Assembly (NCBI GenBank): GCA_034698045.1
Contig: JAQGAU010000127.1
Span: forward strand, 1 to 38,992
Direction of reading: 5' to 3'
Source: Paramacrobiotus richtersi
Taxonomy: Eukaryota; Tardigrada; Eutardigrada; Parachela; Macrobiotidae
DNA length: 38,992 nt
In this document: piece after piece, positions 1 to 13,286 of the stretch
How positions within the stretch are numbered: position 1 is the stretch's first letter
Layout: every line of letters starts with the position of its first letter
The notes under the pieces: model-generated
Databases searched by the model: none
What the model saw: only the letters and a program-made list of their open reading frames with translations
Told to the model about the DNA's origin: nothing
Position numbers and translations under genes: made by a program

Positions 1-370
1 AATCCATACCAGAATATGGATTGGACTGGACGGATTTAAGAAAGAAAATTATGGTTTTGGATTGGATTTGGATTCCACGTTGTCACAAAGGGACTGGACT
101 AGTTGCAAAAACTTGTCCATAGTTTGCACAATCATTAGTCTAACAAATGCGCTGGGCAATGTTAACGGCACTAAACGAATATTTATTTTGCTTGCTGCAA
201 ACAAAACACAGGTCTGCTTTTTTCTGGATTGGAATGGACTGGATTTGGACTAGGAAAAAGATTTTTGTAGGGGACTGGACGGATTGGATGGGTCAGTTTT
301 GGGTTTGGACTGGATTTGGGAAATGAAAACACGTTTTGGATCGGACTGGACTGACTTTTTCAGTCCATTG
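1..370. repeat. Degenerate GGACTGGATTTGG-type repeat
   Basis: Units built from GGATTGG, GGACTGG and GGATTTGG recur in irregular order around 14-40, 57-75, 90-100, 224-256, 270-320 and 336-352, with unrelated bases between them. The block ends in a short inverted repeat (348-354 against 360-366, five-base loop). The strand bias (purine- and G-rich on plus) and imperfect periodicity suggest an eroded minisatellite or the edge of a larger repeat array that begins left of the window. It runs open through one frame by chance of composition; I see no protein in it. Confidence 0.6.
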
Positions 371-1113
371 CAGAACTCTAAACTCCGTAGCACCAAATCA
401 AAGTAAACACTCGCAGTAAATCAAGATATGTATACAAGAGTTCAAAGACCCGCATTCAAGAAAGTATAAGTGTGTCGCGTGCGCCAAAGTGTTTACCTTT
501 GTAGCGTAATGTGGTGGCTCATACTGACATTGGATATCTTCAATCTGGAACAGCTTTTCAGGGTTTCAGGATTGCTGTAAGTTCAAGGAAACCCGGTAGC
601 TACGCGACATGCCGATAATACATTCCAACGATACTTTACGTTTACAAATCCGGAGGGTTGGATCTTATACTGTACAGAAGGCTAGTCAGATCGTAGCGCT
701 CAATAAATTGTGATCCGTACAGTTATCGACTTCAACCGAGTACATCATTATATAATCTGCCGTTGCGGTACATACGAGAATCTACAACTAAAGTCACTGG
801 AAGCTTACAAATGACAAACACAGCTGAGCTTACTTGGATTTTTACTCTTTTACAAGGCAGCGGTGAACATAAATAAACTTAACTCTAAATATCAGACGGT
901 ACGAAACAGCACACCTGCGCCAATCAATTTCCGATGCGATCAGGGCACTTCTGTCAACACGCTTCCCCGACGCAGTCAGAAAAAAAGGATCTCCAGTCCC
1001 GCTCACCACAAACCTGAGTCAGAAGATTATCGGAAACATGGGACACATTTGTCACGCATTAGTTCTTTGATTACTCGGCATCCCGTTTCATCCATTGGTG
1101 CTGATCATAAACT
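371..1113. other. Upstream region of the first receptor cyclase gene
   Basis: No exon can be supported here. The open stretch at 863-1204 overlaps the first coding exon of the cyclase gene in another frame and has no recognisable protein character. The stretch presumably holds the promoter and 5' UTR of the gene starting at 1114, but I see no clear TATA box. Confidence 0.4.
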
Positions 1114-4100
1114 ATGCGATCCCGGCCAAATGTGTGCATTCTCGGCTACTTATCGATGTTCTTATCTGGCACCGTTCCGGCAGCTTCTCGTCTACCACAC
1201 CTGACAATTCCAACGGTTTTTGCTTATGACAGTGTGCAGCATCAGATACCCTGGCATATTCGAGGATTTATTTTGGGGATTGAGGAATTGAAGGCGAAAT
1301 TAGAGGGGCGTGTGGACATTACGCACAAGATTATCTGGGCCAAGGATGTGTCGCAGTGTGCGGATGTTATGGCCCGGGTTGTTGACTGGGCGTCGAAAGT
1401 TTTCTACCCGGAACGAAGCAAGAATAATTCTGTCATTTTTTGTAGTCCCGGTAATTGATCGTTTTGCTAATGTCAGTTTTTGTACAATCAGGAACATTTT
1501 CTTCTATAAGTTTTTTTATACAAGTACTTGATGTAATTTTCTAATCTCTTGTAGGTTTCACAAAAGTAGAAACGTATTTTAATCAGTAACTTGGTTTACA
1601 TTTGTCCATTTTCTGCATTTTCCGACCTGAACTTACAATTGTTTGTACTACAGTTCGTTGTTTTCAAGGTCCTTTGAAATTTTATACATTCGAAACTTGT
1701 TTACGTTGATTACTTACATATTGCATTGTCAGTGTGTTGGTTCACATTTCAGGATGCTTTCAAGAGATATTACAACTGGGAGCCGTTGCACGCGGTAAGC
1801 ATAATTTCCTTCCAGAGTGTATTAATCCATAATCCGTTACATGCTGTAGAATGGAACATGCTCTTCGTTACTACGTAAGTCTGCGTGTGGGCACACCAAA
1901 GTATCTGTCTTTTCATTTCCGCTTCCGCAATAAACTTTGTCGAACTGCATATCCAGACTGGGAAGCAACTATGTCGTAACGCCACAATCCTACCCGACCA
2001 TCGTTTCCATGTCCTACCGGCAACAAAGGTTTGTTTTGATATCGCATTTTCATTACATTCTGTGACCCCATTTATTCCAATCAAAAAACAAGCTAATTTA
2101 GATTTCAAGTGCCGTACCAGATTTTGTGTGTCTGATTTGATTGTGGCGGTCGTAATTAAGTTACGCAAGGTAGACAGTTTCTATATAAACGGTTCTATAT
2201 GCATGTTTATGCAATAACAACGAATATTGCGGTTCGTTGCATTTTCTTTATAACCTCGATCATATGATACGGATCTTGTTTTTTTGTTTTTTTTTGGCAG
2301 TGTTGACACAATAAAAATTCCAAAAATCAAATAAAAAATTTGTCCCATTTGCACGCGAAGGAAAAGTAGCCAAAATCAAAGTAACATTACCGCGCATTAT
2401 TTCCATGCTTAAGCGCTGAAACAATCTTGTTGTCCAGTTAAAGTATGCTTTGATGGAATGCTTACGCAGTAGAGAGTCAGGGAAATAACAGTTCTTTGAC
2501 GTGTTGTTTTATTGCTTCTTTTGAGCTTAGTGTGGGCTTCACTACCTCGTCTCTTTTACCGTGGTAGTTCCTGCGTAGTGTATTAATCCTGTCCTTGATA
2601 GGTCCTTCGCCGAGTTTCTTTTCCGGCTCTTCAACAAGTACCAATGGCGGATCAGTCTGTGGCTCTGCGACCAAGACCAGACCGTCTCCGCATTTACCTC
2701 GTCCACTTGTTCCAACGCTGGGAAAATGATGCAGGAGAATCATGATTACGCTACGTATATGATTGATTTTAATTCGCGGACCAAGTGGGATCCGGCGGAA
2801 CTGCTGCAGAAAGTCACAGCTTTAGCCAGAGGTATTGATCAAAAACGCTGCGCTCCAGCCGAACAAACAATATACAATATACTGAAATTATCAATAATCT
2901 GTACTCATTGACGGTGCGTTTTTTTCCAGTGATCATCTTGTCAGCAACTGCCGATATTGTCCGCAAATTCATGGTAAACATTACACATGCCGAGATACAA
3001 AACCAGCTTATAAATGGTTTGTGTTGCAGTTGGCAGCTGTCAAACTAAACATGGTCACCGGCAATTATGTAAACCTTTTTCCCAAATTTAACCATTTTGC
3101 GGAAAGTATAAGCTGCATTTGTAGATATTTATAACGGTTCAAGAACTATCGGACGCTTTCATGGATTGGAAACTTAACAACGCCGACGACTTGGTAAACT
3201 GATTTTTACTTTATACGCAGCTATTTTTTTAACACAGATGTCTTTTATAGATTTTAATGGAAGGATACCGAGCGCTATTTGTTGTCACAATCCAGAACCC
3301 GTTCAACACAACCCAACTGGACGCGTTCAATGAGCGCTTATCTGAAATCGAAAAATCAAGCTACATCCAAGAACTGCTGCGAAACGGAACAATCCGTCCT
3401 CAAGAACTACATGACAACTCCGTAACGCGACCACTTTATTCATGTTTATGTCTCGCAAACCAGATTAGACTTGCATAATTTGTAGAAGCCATACAACATC
3501 GTTGGATACGAGGCAATCACTGCGTTAAGCACGGTAAACAGATCCATGTTCATTCTGCAAGATCAGCCTTCAAAACATCGGTTCGTAAAGGTTTTAATCC
3601 AAGCACTGGATCAAGGCGTGTCACTCAACGATGGACGCAGTTTAGCCCGACTATTTTATAACCGATATTTCCAAAGCAATTATTCCACGTTCTACGTGGA
3701 TAGTACCGCGTTACGGGTGTCGCCCATGGTGGTTAAGGATTTCGATCGTAATTCTAGTGGGTTCACGGTAAGATCGATGTTCCGATTAAGATGATGAAGG
3801 ATTATTTGGATCTGTTCACAGACGGTGCTTATTGGGGAAGTCCATCCGGAAGGATACAATCTTGTCGCGATCAATGGGACAATGATCGACTGGGGACCGG
3901 CATGGACGCACCCACCGCCGGACGAACCATTGTGTGGCTTTTTAGGGACGCGGGCTGCGTGTTTCGATAACAGTATGTCATTGACTTTTGTATGTTTCAT
4001 CGGCTAATGTTGAGGTGCAGCTTTCTTTTATATTAGAGTGTGCACAAAAGTTGAACCCTGATGAAACATATTTGCTGTTCAACGCGTAACTGGTTTTCAA

Positions 4101-6909
4101 TTTTCATCGTGTAGATCAGAGCAAGATCGCAATCATTGCCGGCTCGGCTGCTGGAATCGTTGTCGTGGTTGTAATACTGGCAACAGTTGCGGTTTGCCTC
4201 TATGCGAGGTTTGTGTGCATATTTTTAAAGTTAACCTTTGTATCGAATCGCTTACATTCACCGCTTAACATGTATTAGACAAAGGTCACTGAACGACAAA
4301 TGGTGGGAGCTCGATCCTTTGCTGTTGAGCTCAGACGACGGCAGTTCTTACGCGGCTATACAGGATCAAACTACCACGGTAATTTTTTACGTATGGGGAA
4401 GTCGATATACTTGTGAGCGTAATAAAATGTAATTTTGCATTGTGTTCAGGTCAAAACGGTATCTCTTCGTCCAGGGAAACCATACTTGTACGCCGGAAAT
4501 AAAGTATTTCTCTATATCGCTCATAATCCACTGAATCATGTAAACGGACAGCAAGCGATTCTTAGTCAAGTAGGCTGCTACGCACTTCAAGGCAACTGAA
4601 CGGCGCTCAGGACCAGCCGGTTGTTTTTAGATTCGTGAATTAAACAATCATCCAAATATTAACGCGCTTCTGGGAATCTGTGGTATCTCCCCTGAAGCAA
4701 CGCTGTTGATCAGTAAACTCTGCGAGAGAGGCACGTTAGAAGAGCTCCTCCAGCACTCCGCCATCGATATTGACTTATCGATGCAGAAGTCTCTGATCTG
4801 GGATTTGTTAAAGGTATGGCTCATTACACTAGGCTCCGTCCGTATGGCAATAAATTTCTCGTGTCGTGTACAGATTTGTACGTACGCATCATCTAAACAA
4901 AATCAGGATTTCTACGGTTACACAAGATATAGTCGGGTGAATCGCTCTTTTTGACAGTCAAAGTATCGATAAACTATGCTTTGTAGTTGCGGTACTTTAC
5001 ATGTTTCTACTAGACTTATTTCTACTGTAGTCGTTAATACTATCCGTTTCTAGTCAAACCAGATAATCAGTGTCGTATTCGAACAGGGTGTCTCCGTCAT
5101 TCATACTTCCCGTCTCCTGTATCACGGCTCCCTCACCAGTTACAACTGCTGTATAGACAAGCATTTTACGCTAAAAATTTGCGAACTGGGATACGACAGA
5201 CTGTATGAGAAGATCCGACCGTTGAAGAAAGAAGAAACGATAAGTGAAATGAATTATGGAGTCTACGTGGCACCGGAGTTTAACGGTAAAGCGGGAGGCA
5301 GAACGCCCAAGGGGGATATCTTTAGTGTAGGCGTTATTGTGGGTGAAATTCTCCTGCACCACGATCGCAGTCAACAGGAATCCCTTGGACTCAGCACGGC
5401 CATCGGTGCGCAGAAACTCCGAGAAACTTATAACTACATCAGGGACCTTTAATGCATGTTCTATTTAGAGCTGATCCATTTGATGATTGGGGGCAAAATC
5501 AAAAGCGCCCTGAAAGTGTCATTCCCAGAGCACGACAAACTGTTACACGCTTGTTGGCAGAGCGATCCTCTTTTGCGTCCGACTATCCAAAAGGTCACCA
5601 CGATGTACAGACAGCTGGCCGGTCCGACGCCCAGCAACCTGGCCAACATTATCATCCACCGGCTGCAGAGATACAGCGATAATTTGGAGAATGCTGTAGC
5701 TGAGAGGATACTGGATCTGCGTCGTCAGCAGACGGTCGTGGATGAACTGCTGTGCCAAGTCATGCCAGAGTAATGATGGTCTACATTTTACAGTAACGCT
5801 CTTATAACCAAACATTTCTAAAATGTATACACTTCGCATTTACTTTGGAGTATGAGATAAATTGTCTGTCTCGAATAGAAAGTTAAGTTAATGCAGTTTC
5901 ATGGATAGGTGACCATCTCGCTTAAACTTTGAAAGATCAAACAAATACACAGGGAGTTGCATAGACGTTGGTTCAAAAGCTCAGCGCAACGAAAATTCGG
6001 AACCGCATCTCATTGACAGTACCATTGATGAGTCTGTGTTTTTTCTCAAATAGGATTGTCGTCCGCGAACTCCGCGCTGGACATCTGGTACACCCGGAAG
6101 CATTCGATCTGGTGACCTTATGCTTCACTTGCTTTGAAGGATTCGCTCAATTTGTCCAGTCCTCTCGTCCGCAAAAAGTCCTAGAATTCCTCAACGAAAT
6201 GGTGATCGCGTTTGATAAGAATATTACAGCGCAGGATGTGTACCGGGTGGAGATTACCGGTGATTCTCATGTTGTACGTGACATCGTCCAGTTGCAGCTT
6301 TCAACAGTAACACAACTCTGGTTCGCAGCTTGCCAGCGGTGTGCCTCATCGGAACGGCAACAAACACGCCGCCAAAATCTGTGATACAGCTCTTAGGTTG
6401 CTTCGACTATACGCCAATGGGTCCAAGTACGCTATGGATCTTCGGCTGAGGGCGGGAGCACATAGTGGACCGGTTGTCAGCGCTATTGTTGGAACAAAAC
6501 TACCAAAATATTCCCTGTAAGTTCTTATGATGTTATACAGAATGTCAGTCATGGAAAAGATGGTAAACGTCTTTGCCGTTTTTTAGCGTTGGCGACACAA
6601 TTAATACGGCATCCCGGATGATGTCATTTGGCGCCGGTATGTAAATGAAGAAAATCATATTTCTAAACCGGTCAATAAGACTGTTAACCCGTAGCATCAA
6701 TGTTGCAAGTATCGGAGGCCACACAAAAAGTGCTCCGTGAGTCGGGCCACGAAGGATACGTGGTAGAAATGCGTGGAACGATGGAGATCAAGGTAAGCAC
6801 CTATGATTTCCCATATCGACGATTTTCGATTGACTACAGATTAAACGCTCACTTGTGGTTCTAGGGCAAAGGAAGCATGGTAACGTACTGGATCAACCCG
6901 CCGCTTTGA
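1114..6909 (+). CDS. Receptor guanylyl cyclase-like protein 1, probable pseudo-cyclase
   Basis: Single-pass receptor of the natriuretic-peptide-receptor type. Exons: 1114-1450, 1753-1794, 1850-1874, 1957-2028, 2602-2831, 2930-2973, 3030-3068, 3125-3193, 3251-3421, 3486-3533, 3591-3767, 3822-3972, 4115-4208, 4279-4378, 4450-4569, 4631-4813, 5087-5405, 5469-5769, 6054-6273, 6329-6516, 6587-6636, 6695-6792, 6865-6909. All are GT-AG, phases agree, and the product is 1040 residues, usual for the family. Order: signal peptide, ANF-receptor-like ectodomain ending in a PPDEPLCGF juxtamembrane motif, TM helix (exon 4115-4208), kinase-homology domain with APE and DIFSVG motifs, coiled coil (LDLRRQQTVVDELL), cyclase domain. 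In the cyclase domain the first metal Asp is Cys867; Glu907, Asp911, Asn983 and Arg987 remain; the guanine-site Cys is Ser976. cGMP synthesis is therefore doubtful. It lies head-to-tail with its closest paralogue at 7537. Fold assignment is secure; catalytic loss is inference. Confidence 0.9.
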
Positions 6910-7536
6910 ACAGCCCCTCGAAAAAGACCTTGCAATAGCTTTCATAGTCTTTATAGACTACAGAGTCTGACTGTATCGCACACGTTTGTTTTGCCGTACA
7001 TACTGTGCGCGTGAGATTGTGTTTTTATGGGAAGCTACGAAATGTGATTCCACAACCGTGATGTAAATGAATATAAACTAAGAACTGCTGAGCAGCTGAT
7101 ACATATCAAATTAAGAACCGATGGATCACGTGATTAGTACTTGTTTATCAGACATATCCTGGTGAGAATGTGGGGAACACAGACGCGCACAATGAATGCA
7201 GTGCTTTATTAACGATGTTGCCATAAAACTAGTCACGTACTCACTAACCTATGCGGATTTAATCGATCCTAATCGATGACCCTTGTCTCCGTAAGTTGTT
7301 TGGATGATACTCTCATATGCAACATTGGGGTAGGCTGATTAAACATTATCAATAGTCTCACTATAATCTTCTCCTGTGAACGTCAACGTTTCTTTATACC
7401 AGACTGTGTTTCCGCTGCACAGCACATACTCGAATCATGCGGTTAAATGAGCGGAATAATCAGTGTTTGATTTGACCAGATCTGGTCCAGTTTATAGAAG
7501 CAGTTTTGCAGAAGATCCTGAAATCTGAGAACGTCG
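6910..7536. other. Intergenic spacer between the two cyclase genes
   Basis: AT-leaning sequence without a supportable exon on either strand. It should contain the 3' UTR of the first cyclase gene (an AATATA-like signal near 7068, not a canonical AATAAA) and the promoter of the second. No repeat or RNA gene seen. Confidence 0.5.
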
Positions 7537-10500
7537 ATGGAAACGACTTTTATTCCTTGGTTGTGCTTAACTGTTTTCGTGTTGATCAATGCACACGTTA
7601 GCGCCATACATCATCTGACGATAGGCTCAGTCGTAGCCTATGACAGCGTGCAGAATCAAATTTCATGGCACATTCGCGGTTTGTTACTCGGATCCGAAGA
7701 ATTGAAGATCAAGTTTGGTGGGGAATTGTCTATTAAACATGAAATTATTTGGAAGACTAATATGTCGCAAGGTCCGGATATGGCAGCCAATGTAGTGCAG
7801 TTGGCTTCGAAGTTGTACTACGCTGAACGGGAGAAGAACCATTCGGTTATTTTTTGTCATCCGGGTAAGTTTTCGTACTGCACGCGTTTGCAACAAAGAT
7901 TGATGAAAACACCTGATTCTCAAAGAGTTGTGAGTTTCTTAATAAACTCAAAGAAGTAATTTGCACTTCCTTCCAGAAACACGTTCCTGTACAGTCCCTT
8001 GTTAAAATGCAAACGTGATGTTTTGCAGGATCGTTTGAGGACATTTATCAACTTGGCGCTATTGCGCAAGGTAAAGAATACATGCACAACATAATGTGAA
8101 TTGAAACAATGAGATTCCCTTTGTTTAACGAGCATACACGCTCTGCCTTGTAGTATAACGTCTTGGCATAGTGTTGAAGCTGTTTTCTCGTTATAGAATG
8201 GAACGTTCTTCTGTTGACGACGTAAGAGATGACAGCACTCCAGATGATTTCATTAGAAAATTTTGCATGTAAATATTCACAGCGTGGGTAGCAGCTATGT
8301 TATCACACCGAAAACCTTCCCCACGGTTGTTTCCATGACCTATCGTCAACAACGCTCATTCGCCGAATTTATGATGGTACTGTTTGATGAGTTTTCCTGG
8401 CGAACGAATTTGTGGCTCTGTGACCAGGAAACCAGCACCGGAGTCTACGCTCCTTCCGTGTGCTTCAATGCGGGGAAAATATTCGCTGAAAATTCCAAGT
8501 TCACGGTTAATATGATTGATTTCAACTCGAAGAAAGCATGGGATCCGGTGAAATTATTGCAGAGTGCTAGAAAACAGTCGAGAAGTAAGTGACAGAAAAC
8601 TAAGCAAGAAAAACTTGGTGTGATCTTTTGAAGTGTGAAAATGATTGTTTTTTCCAGTCATTGTTATGATGACCAAACCGGCCGTTGTACGGATCATCAT
8701 GGTAACGAAAAACCGCAGGAACTACTGCTCAAATATTGATGTTTGTTGTTGCAGTTAACGGCCGCTAAATTAGACATGATATTCGGGGATTATGTAAGTT
8801 CTTGATTTTGTAAGGATTCCGTTGAATCATAGAGCTGTTGCAAAATTCACAGGTTTTCCTGACCATTGCGGAATTTTGGAGCGATTTCGAAAAGTGGCAG
8901 CAAAACGATACTGATGACCAGGTTCGCGTACAATTTATACATACAGCTCATTTCGGCGATAGAATATTGGAATTTTTGAAGATTCTTATGGAAGCGTATC
9001 GAGTTCTGCTGATTGTATCGATCCGCAATCCTCTGACAAAAGTGCAAATGGACACGTTCAATCGGTATCTTACCAATATCGAGCAGCATCCGTTCATTCA
9101 GGGAATGCTTAAGAATGGCAGCATGCAAGCCAATAATCTTCGCGATGACACGGTAAGTCTCCAGAAAAATTTCAGCAGCGAACGATTACCCATTATCTGG
9201 TACGTCTATTGACGATTGTTTTTACAGAAGCCGTATAATTTTGTCGATTACCAAACGGTCACGGCGTTGGGAACGGTAAAATCCTGTGTTTTTGCTCCTT
9301 TACACAAGCTGCAAAGGTGTTTTTGCAAAGGTCATTCGAGAAGCACTTGGTGCCGGTATTTCTCCGTCGGACGGCGGGTCCTTGGCGAACATGTTTTACA
9401 GCCGGCATTTCCGAGACAATTACTCGGATTTCTATGTAGACCACAATGCGCTCCGTGTAACGCATATGGAAGTGAAGGACTTTAACAAAGACCTTCAAAA
9501 CTTCAAGGTAAATTAATTTCTGCCTCTAATTAACTTTGAGTAAAGGTTGTGTCTTAAAGATGGTAATGTATGGTGACATCCAGCCGGATGGCTACGTAAT
9601 AGCTCATGTCAAACACGCGAGTATCGACTGGGGCCCTTCGCATAACCATGCGCCAAAAGATGAGCCGGTGTGTGGGTTCCTTGGAAACCGGCCGCCATGC
9701 TCTGGCTATGGTTGGTGACAACGACTTTTCGTGAACTACAAAGAGGAATACAAGTTTTGCATAGGTTTACCTGTGGCGGTTGTTGTCGGATCCGTTGGCA
9801 CTGCGATTACTGTTGTGGTTGTGGCAGCGGTCACGCTGGTGATTATCAAGATTAGGTACTTTGTTTTTGGTCACCTTGTTGTTTATCAACGAAGGTTTAT
9901 CTTTGGCGTAGGAAAAAACTGAACACCGGGAAATGGTGGGAACTTGATCCTGCTTTGTTCTTACTGGACGATGCGGGAACTCGTGAAGTACTGCAGTCTG
10001 TTCCATCGGTAACACTGTAACACCTTTTTACGCAGCTTTAGAATGACTGCATTGTAACTTTGATTACGAATATCTAGATCTCCACACGCTATGAGAATTG
10101 TAGTACGTATGCTGGATCAAAAGTCCATGTGTTTCCCGTGTCCGTTTCGGCAAGCTTCACGTTAGCCAAAGCAGATCTGCTACTTCTATACCAGGTACAC
10201 ATTGTGACTTATTAATAAACAGCAAACTGCATAAATCTTTAGATCACAACCGAATGAATGTTATTGATCGTACTGATCACGATGTGCGTTCTAGATAAGA
10301 GAACTACGCACTCACCATAACATCAACTCACTGCTTGGCTTGCTGCCAGTTGGACAAAAGATCATCCTACTCAGTCCTCTGTGCGAACGCGGAACGCTCC
10401 GAAACCTCTTCCAGAAGTCCGCAATTGATGTGGATCTAACTATGCAGACGTCGTTAATCTGGGATCTGCTGAAGGTTCGCTGCAGTTTATTACTTGTCAG

Positions 10501-12377
10501 TTGCTGGTTTCAGCTTAATCTTTCACCTTTGACAGTGCTGCTGGTGCATGACCTTTCATTGCAACGTTTTAGGGAGTTTCAGCTATACATGGCTCACATA
10601 TTAGCCATCACGGATCATTGAGCAGTTCTACGTGCTGGGTTGATAAGCACTTCACGTTGAAGATCTGCGAGCTCGGATATGATCGATTCGCATTTAACAT
10701 GGAATCATGCAAAGTGAGCCACAACATCTGGACTGCACCGGAGGTGGTTAGATCGCACAAAAGCGACGTGTACAGCGTTGGAGTTATTATGGCTGAAATC
10801 TGCATCCAGAACGAACGAAGCCAGAATGAAGTGTTTAACTCGATCTCCATTACAGGTTTGCATCATAAAATGCACGTATATCAACTTGGTACTAAATATA
10901 TCTTTATTCGAATTGTAGATGCGATTTATTTGGTAATGGCCCGAAAAGTACCCTGCAGTAAGCTGCTCACGAATCCTTCCCACGATGACCTCATATCCTC
11001 GTGCTGGCACGAGCAGCCAGAAATGCGACCGACTATACAAAAACTGACGGCGACCTACAGAAAGATTGCGGGAAACCCACCGAGTAATCTGGCGAGCGTT
11101 ATACTTTATCGCTTACAACGATACAGCAGCAACCTGGAGAGCGCCGTGGTGGAAAGGATCTTCGATCTGCGGCGCCAGCAAACGGTGGTGGATGAGCTGC
11201 TCTGCCAAGTTATGCCGCAGTAAGATGCCGAATATAAGCCGCTCACTGTGGGCGGCTCACGATATGCACGTTTTGTTTCGGTGAATCCTCATGAATATGG
11301 AACTGTGGTTTATAGTCAAAATGATCTTTACGGTTTATAAATGTTTTTTAAGAGGATGATTTGCTGTTATTACTATATTGACTTATGAGCGATGCACGTT
11401 TAAATCGCTTAGATATGGTGCTGATGTGTAGTCTCCTTTGGATTTTCTAGGATGGTTGTCCGGGAACTACGAGCTGGCCGTCAAGTTATCCCAGAAACAT
11501 TCGATTGTGTGACACTATGCTTTACCTCGTTCGACGGATTTGCTCATTTAGTCCAGTCTGTTCACCCCGAGAAAGTCTTGGAATTTCTCAACGAAATGGT
11601 TGGAACTTTCGACAGAAACCTCCAGTCACTGGATGTATACCGGGTGGAGGTCGTCGCTGATAGTCATGTGGTAAGCATCTCTGTTTCGTTTTGAACATCC
11701 CGGTAACAACGTTGTTATTCAGTTGGCGAGCGGCGTTCCACATCGGAACGGGAACACTCACGCCGCTAGAATCTGTGATATCGCCTTAACTCTACTACAA
11801 ATGTACTCGAGCACGGCAAACCATGGTCTGCGACTCCGGGCGGGAGCTCATAGCGGTCCGATTGTTTGTGCGATTGTTGGAACGAAACTACCGAAATACT
11901 CTTTGTAAGTGTATATGGTGTACATGGTCTGATTGCAGAATTTACTCAATTCTTAGAGCTAAAATTGCGATTTAGAGTGGGAGACACGATTAACACCGCA
12001 TCTCGCATGATGTCCTACGGAGAAGGTATGTATGTTTAGGTTGGTAGATAAGATATGCTTAACCATTTAGCAATCTATTGCGACGCTGCTGACCTTTGTA
12101 TATCCAGTTTGAATACTGTATTTGGGTTTGCCGTTCGACGTTTCATAATAGCGTTGTTGGTGTCTTGCAGCATCCAGACTGCATGTCTCGGAAGCAACAC
12201 AGAATCTAGTCTGTGATTCTTGTGCACAGCAGTACAGTTTCGAGCAACGAATATTGGACATTAAGGTACGTGTTCCTATGGCTGTCTGTTCTAACACATT
12301 TGCAATGGTTTCTATTTAAACAGGGCAAAGGAAGTATGGTTACCTACTGGGTGGTTCCATCCAGTCCCAAAGAATAA
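7537..12377 (+). CDS. Receptor guanylyl cyclase-like protein 2, probable pseudo-cyclase
   Basis: Tandem paralogue of the preceding gene. Exons: 7537-7864, 8029-8070, 8197-8221, 8283-8584, 8658-8701, 8755-8793, 8853-8921, 8982-9152, 9228-9275, 9331-9507, 9560-9710, 9765-9855, 9912-10008, 10078-10194, 10295-10474, 10573-10855, 10919-11219, 11451-11670, 11723-11904, 11976-12025, 12171-12265, 12324-12377; 1021 residues. The start is a clear signal peptide (METTFIPWLCLTVFVLINA). The TM helix is in exon 9765-9855; the kinase-homology domain carries WTAPE and SDVYSVG; the coiled coil is nearly identical to that of gene 1; the end has GKGSMVTYW, typical of rGCs. The first metal Asp is Ser848, the IGD motif is VAD (Asp892 kept), the guanine-site Cys is Ser955, and Asn962 and Arg966 remain. 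It lacks the intron found at 2029-2601 in gene 1. One 60-base intron (8922-8981) is stop-free and in frame. Confidence 0.9.
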
Positions 12378-13286
12378 ATACATTACGCTCGGGAATTCCT
12401 GCAGGTTGCGACAGAAGCGAGACAACATTAGGGAATGAATTAGCAGCATGAATGAACGAGGTTACAAGATAATTGACATGAGCACGCGTTGATTGTTTGT
12501 GGGGTATGAGGATGATCCCCCATGGGCACTCCATGAAATGTCCTTTTTACACGACAAATTGTTGTCCTGGAGTGATAGATGCTTATCGATAAAAGAATAA
12601 ACAGACTTTCAAGTGCAGTATGGTGTTAGTGAGACCACGCACAGGAGTGACTGTAGCGCAATGTTTTTTTGGCTGAAATGCACACCATATATCAGTTTTC
12701 CCTGTACAACTGTTGTTAGGTATTACTGGACTGGAGATGTTTAACATTTATCCATATCGAAAGTGGCAAAAGTAATTAATCATTTTCAAGTACCGGCGCA
12801 CCTCACATCTATTGCAGCAACGGCAATAAAATCTGGCCGTGTCTATTCAGTTATTGCAAGCGGTATTCTGCATGCACAAAAGAGCATATTGTAGTGAATC
12901 TGAAACAGTTGCCTTACATCGATGAAGGGTATTCACCACGCTGATATGCATATTAATGAATATCATATCAATATCAACTAAATCATGTATGAAGACCTAG
13001 AGATGATTCCGGATCCCACGGGAATCTAGTGACGAGATGTACTATACATGTATATGTATAGACAAAGGCTGCAACATCGCGCTGATCCCTGCAGCGAATC
13101 AGCAAGTGCCGATACAGTTCAGCGGAGAATTGTGCACTTGTTAATGGAAAGAATTTATTATTTATGACTTTCGTCCAGTAGACTGCATACAAGCCTCATT
13201 CGTGATCGGTTTGCTTAAAGTTACACTCGAATCTTCGAGCTAGGCAGGTTTACAAGTACGTTTCCAAATTAATTCATAATTTTGCC
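12378..13286. other. Intergenic region before the tandem GPCRs
   Basis: It contains the 3' UTR of receptor cyclase 2 and the upstream region of the first GPCR. The short open frames on the minus strand have no recognisable protein character. No repeat or RNA gene seen. Confidence 0.5.
12596..12601 (+). other. Polyadenylation signal AATAAA
   Basis: Canonical hexamer about 220 bases after the stop of receptor cyclase 2 and well before the next gene, so it is the likely 3' end signal of that transcript. Confidence 0.5.

Noticed and set aside
1..253. Repeat region read as a small protein
   Set aside because: The frame is open because of repeat composition; no start context or domain.
863..1204. 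Open frame before receptor cyclase 1
   Set aside because: It overlaps the signal-peptide exon in another frame and has no domain, hydrophobic leader or splice partner.
2477..2743. Minus-strand open frame of 88 codons
   Set aside because: It lies antisense to the end of the long gene 1 intron and the SFAEF...LWLCDQ exon, which is firmly supported by two paralogues.
10705..11040. Minus-strand open frame of 111 codons
   Set aside because: Shadow of the kinase-homology exons of receptor cyclase 2.
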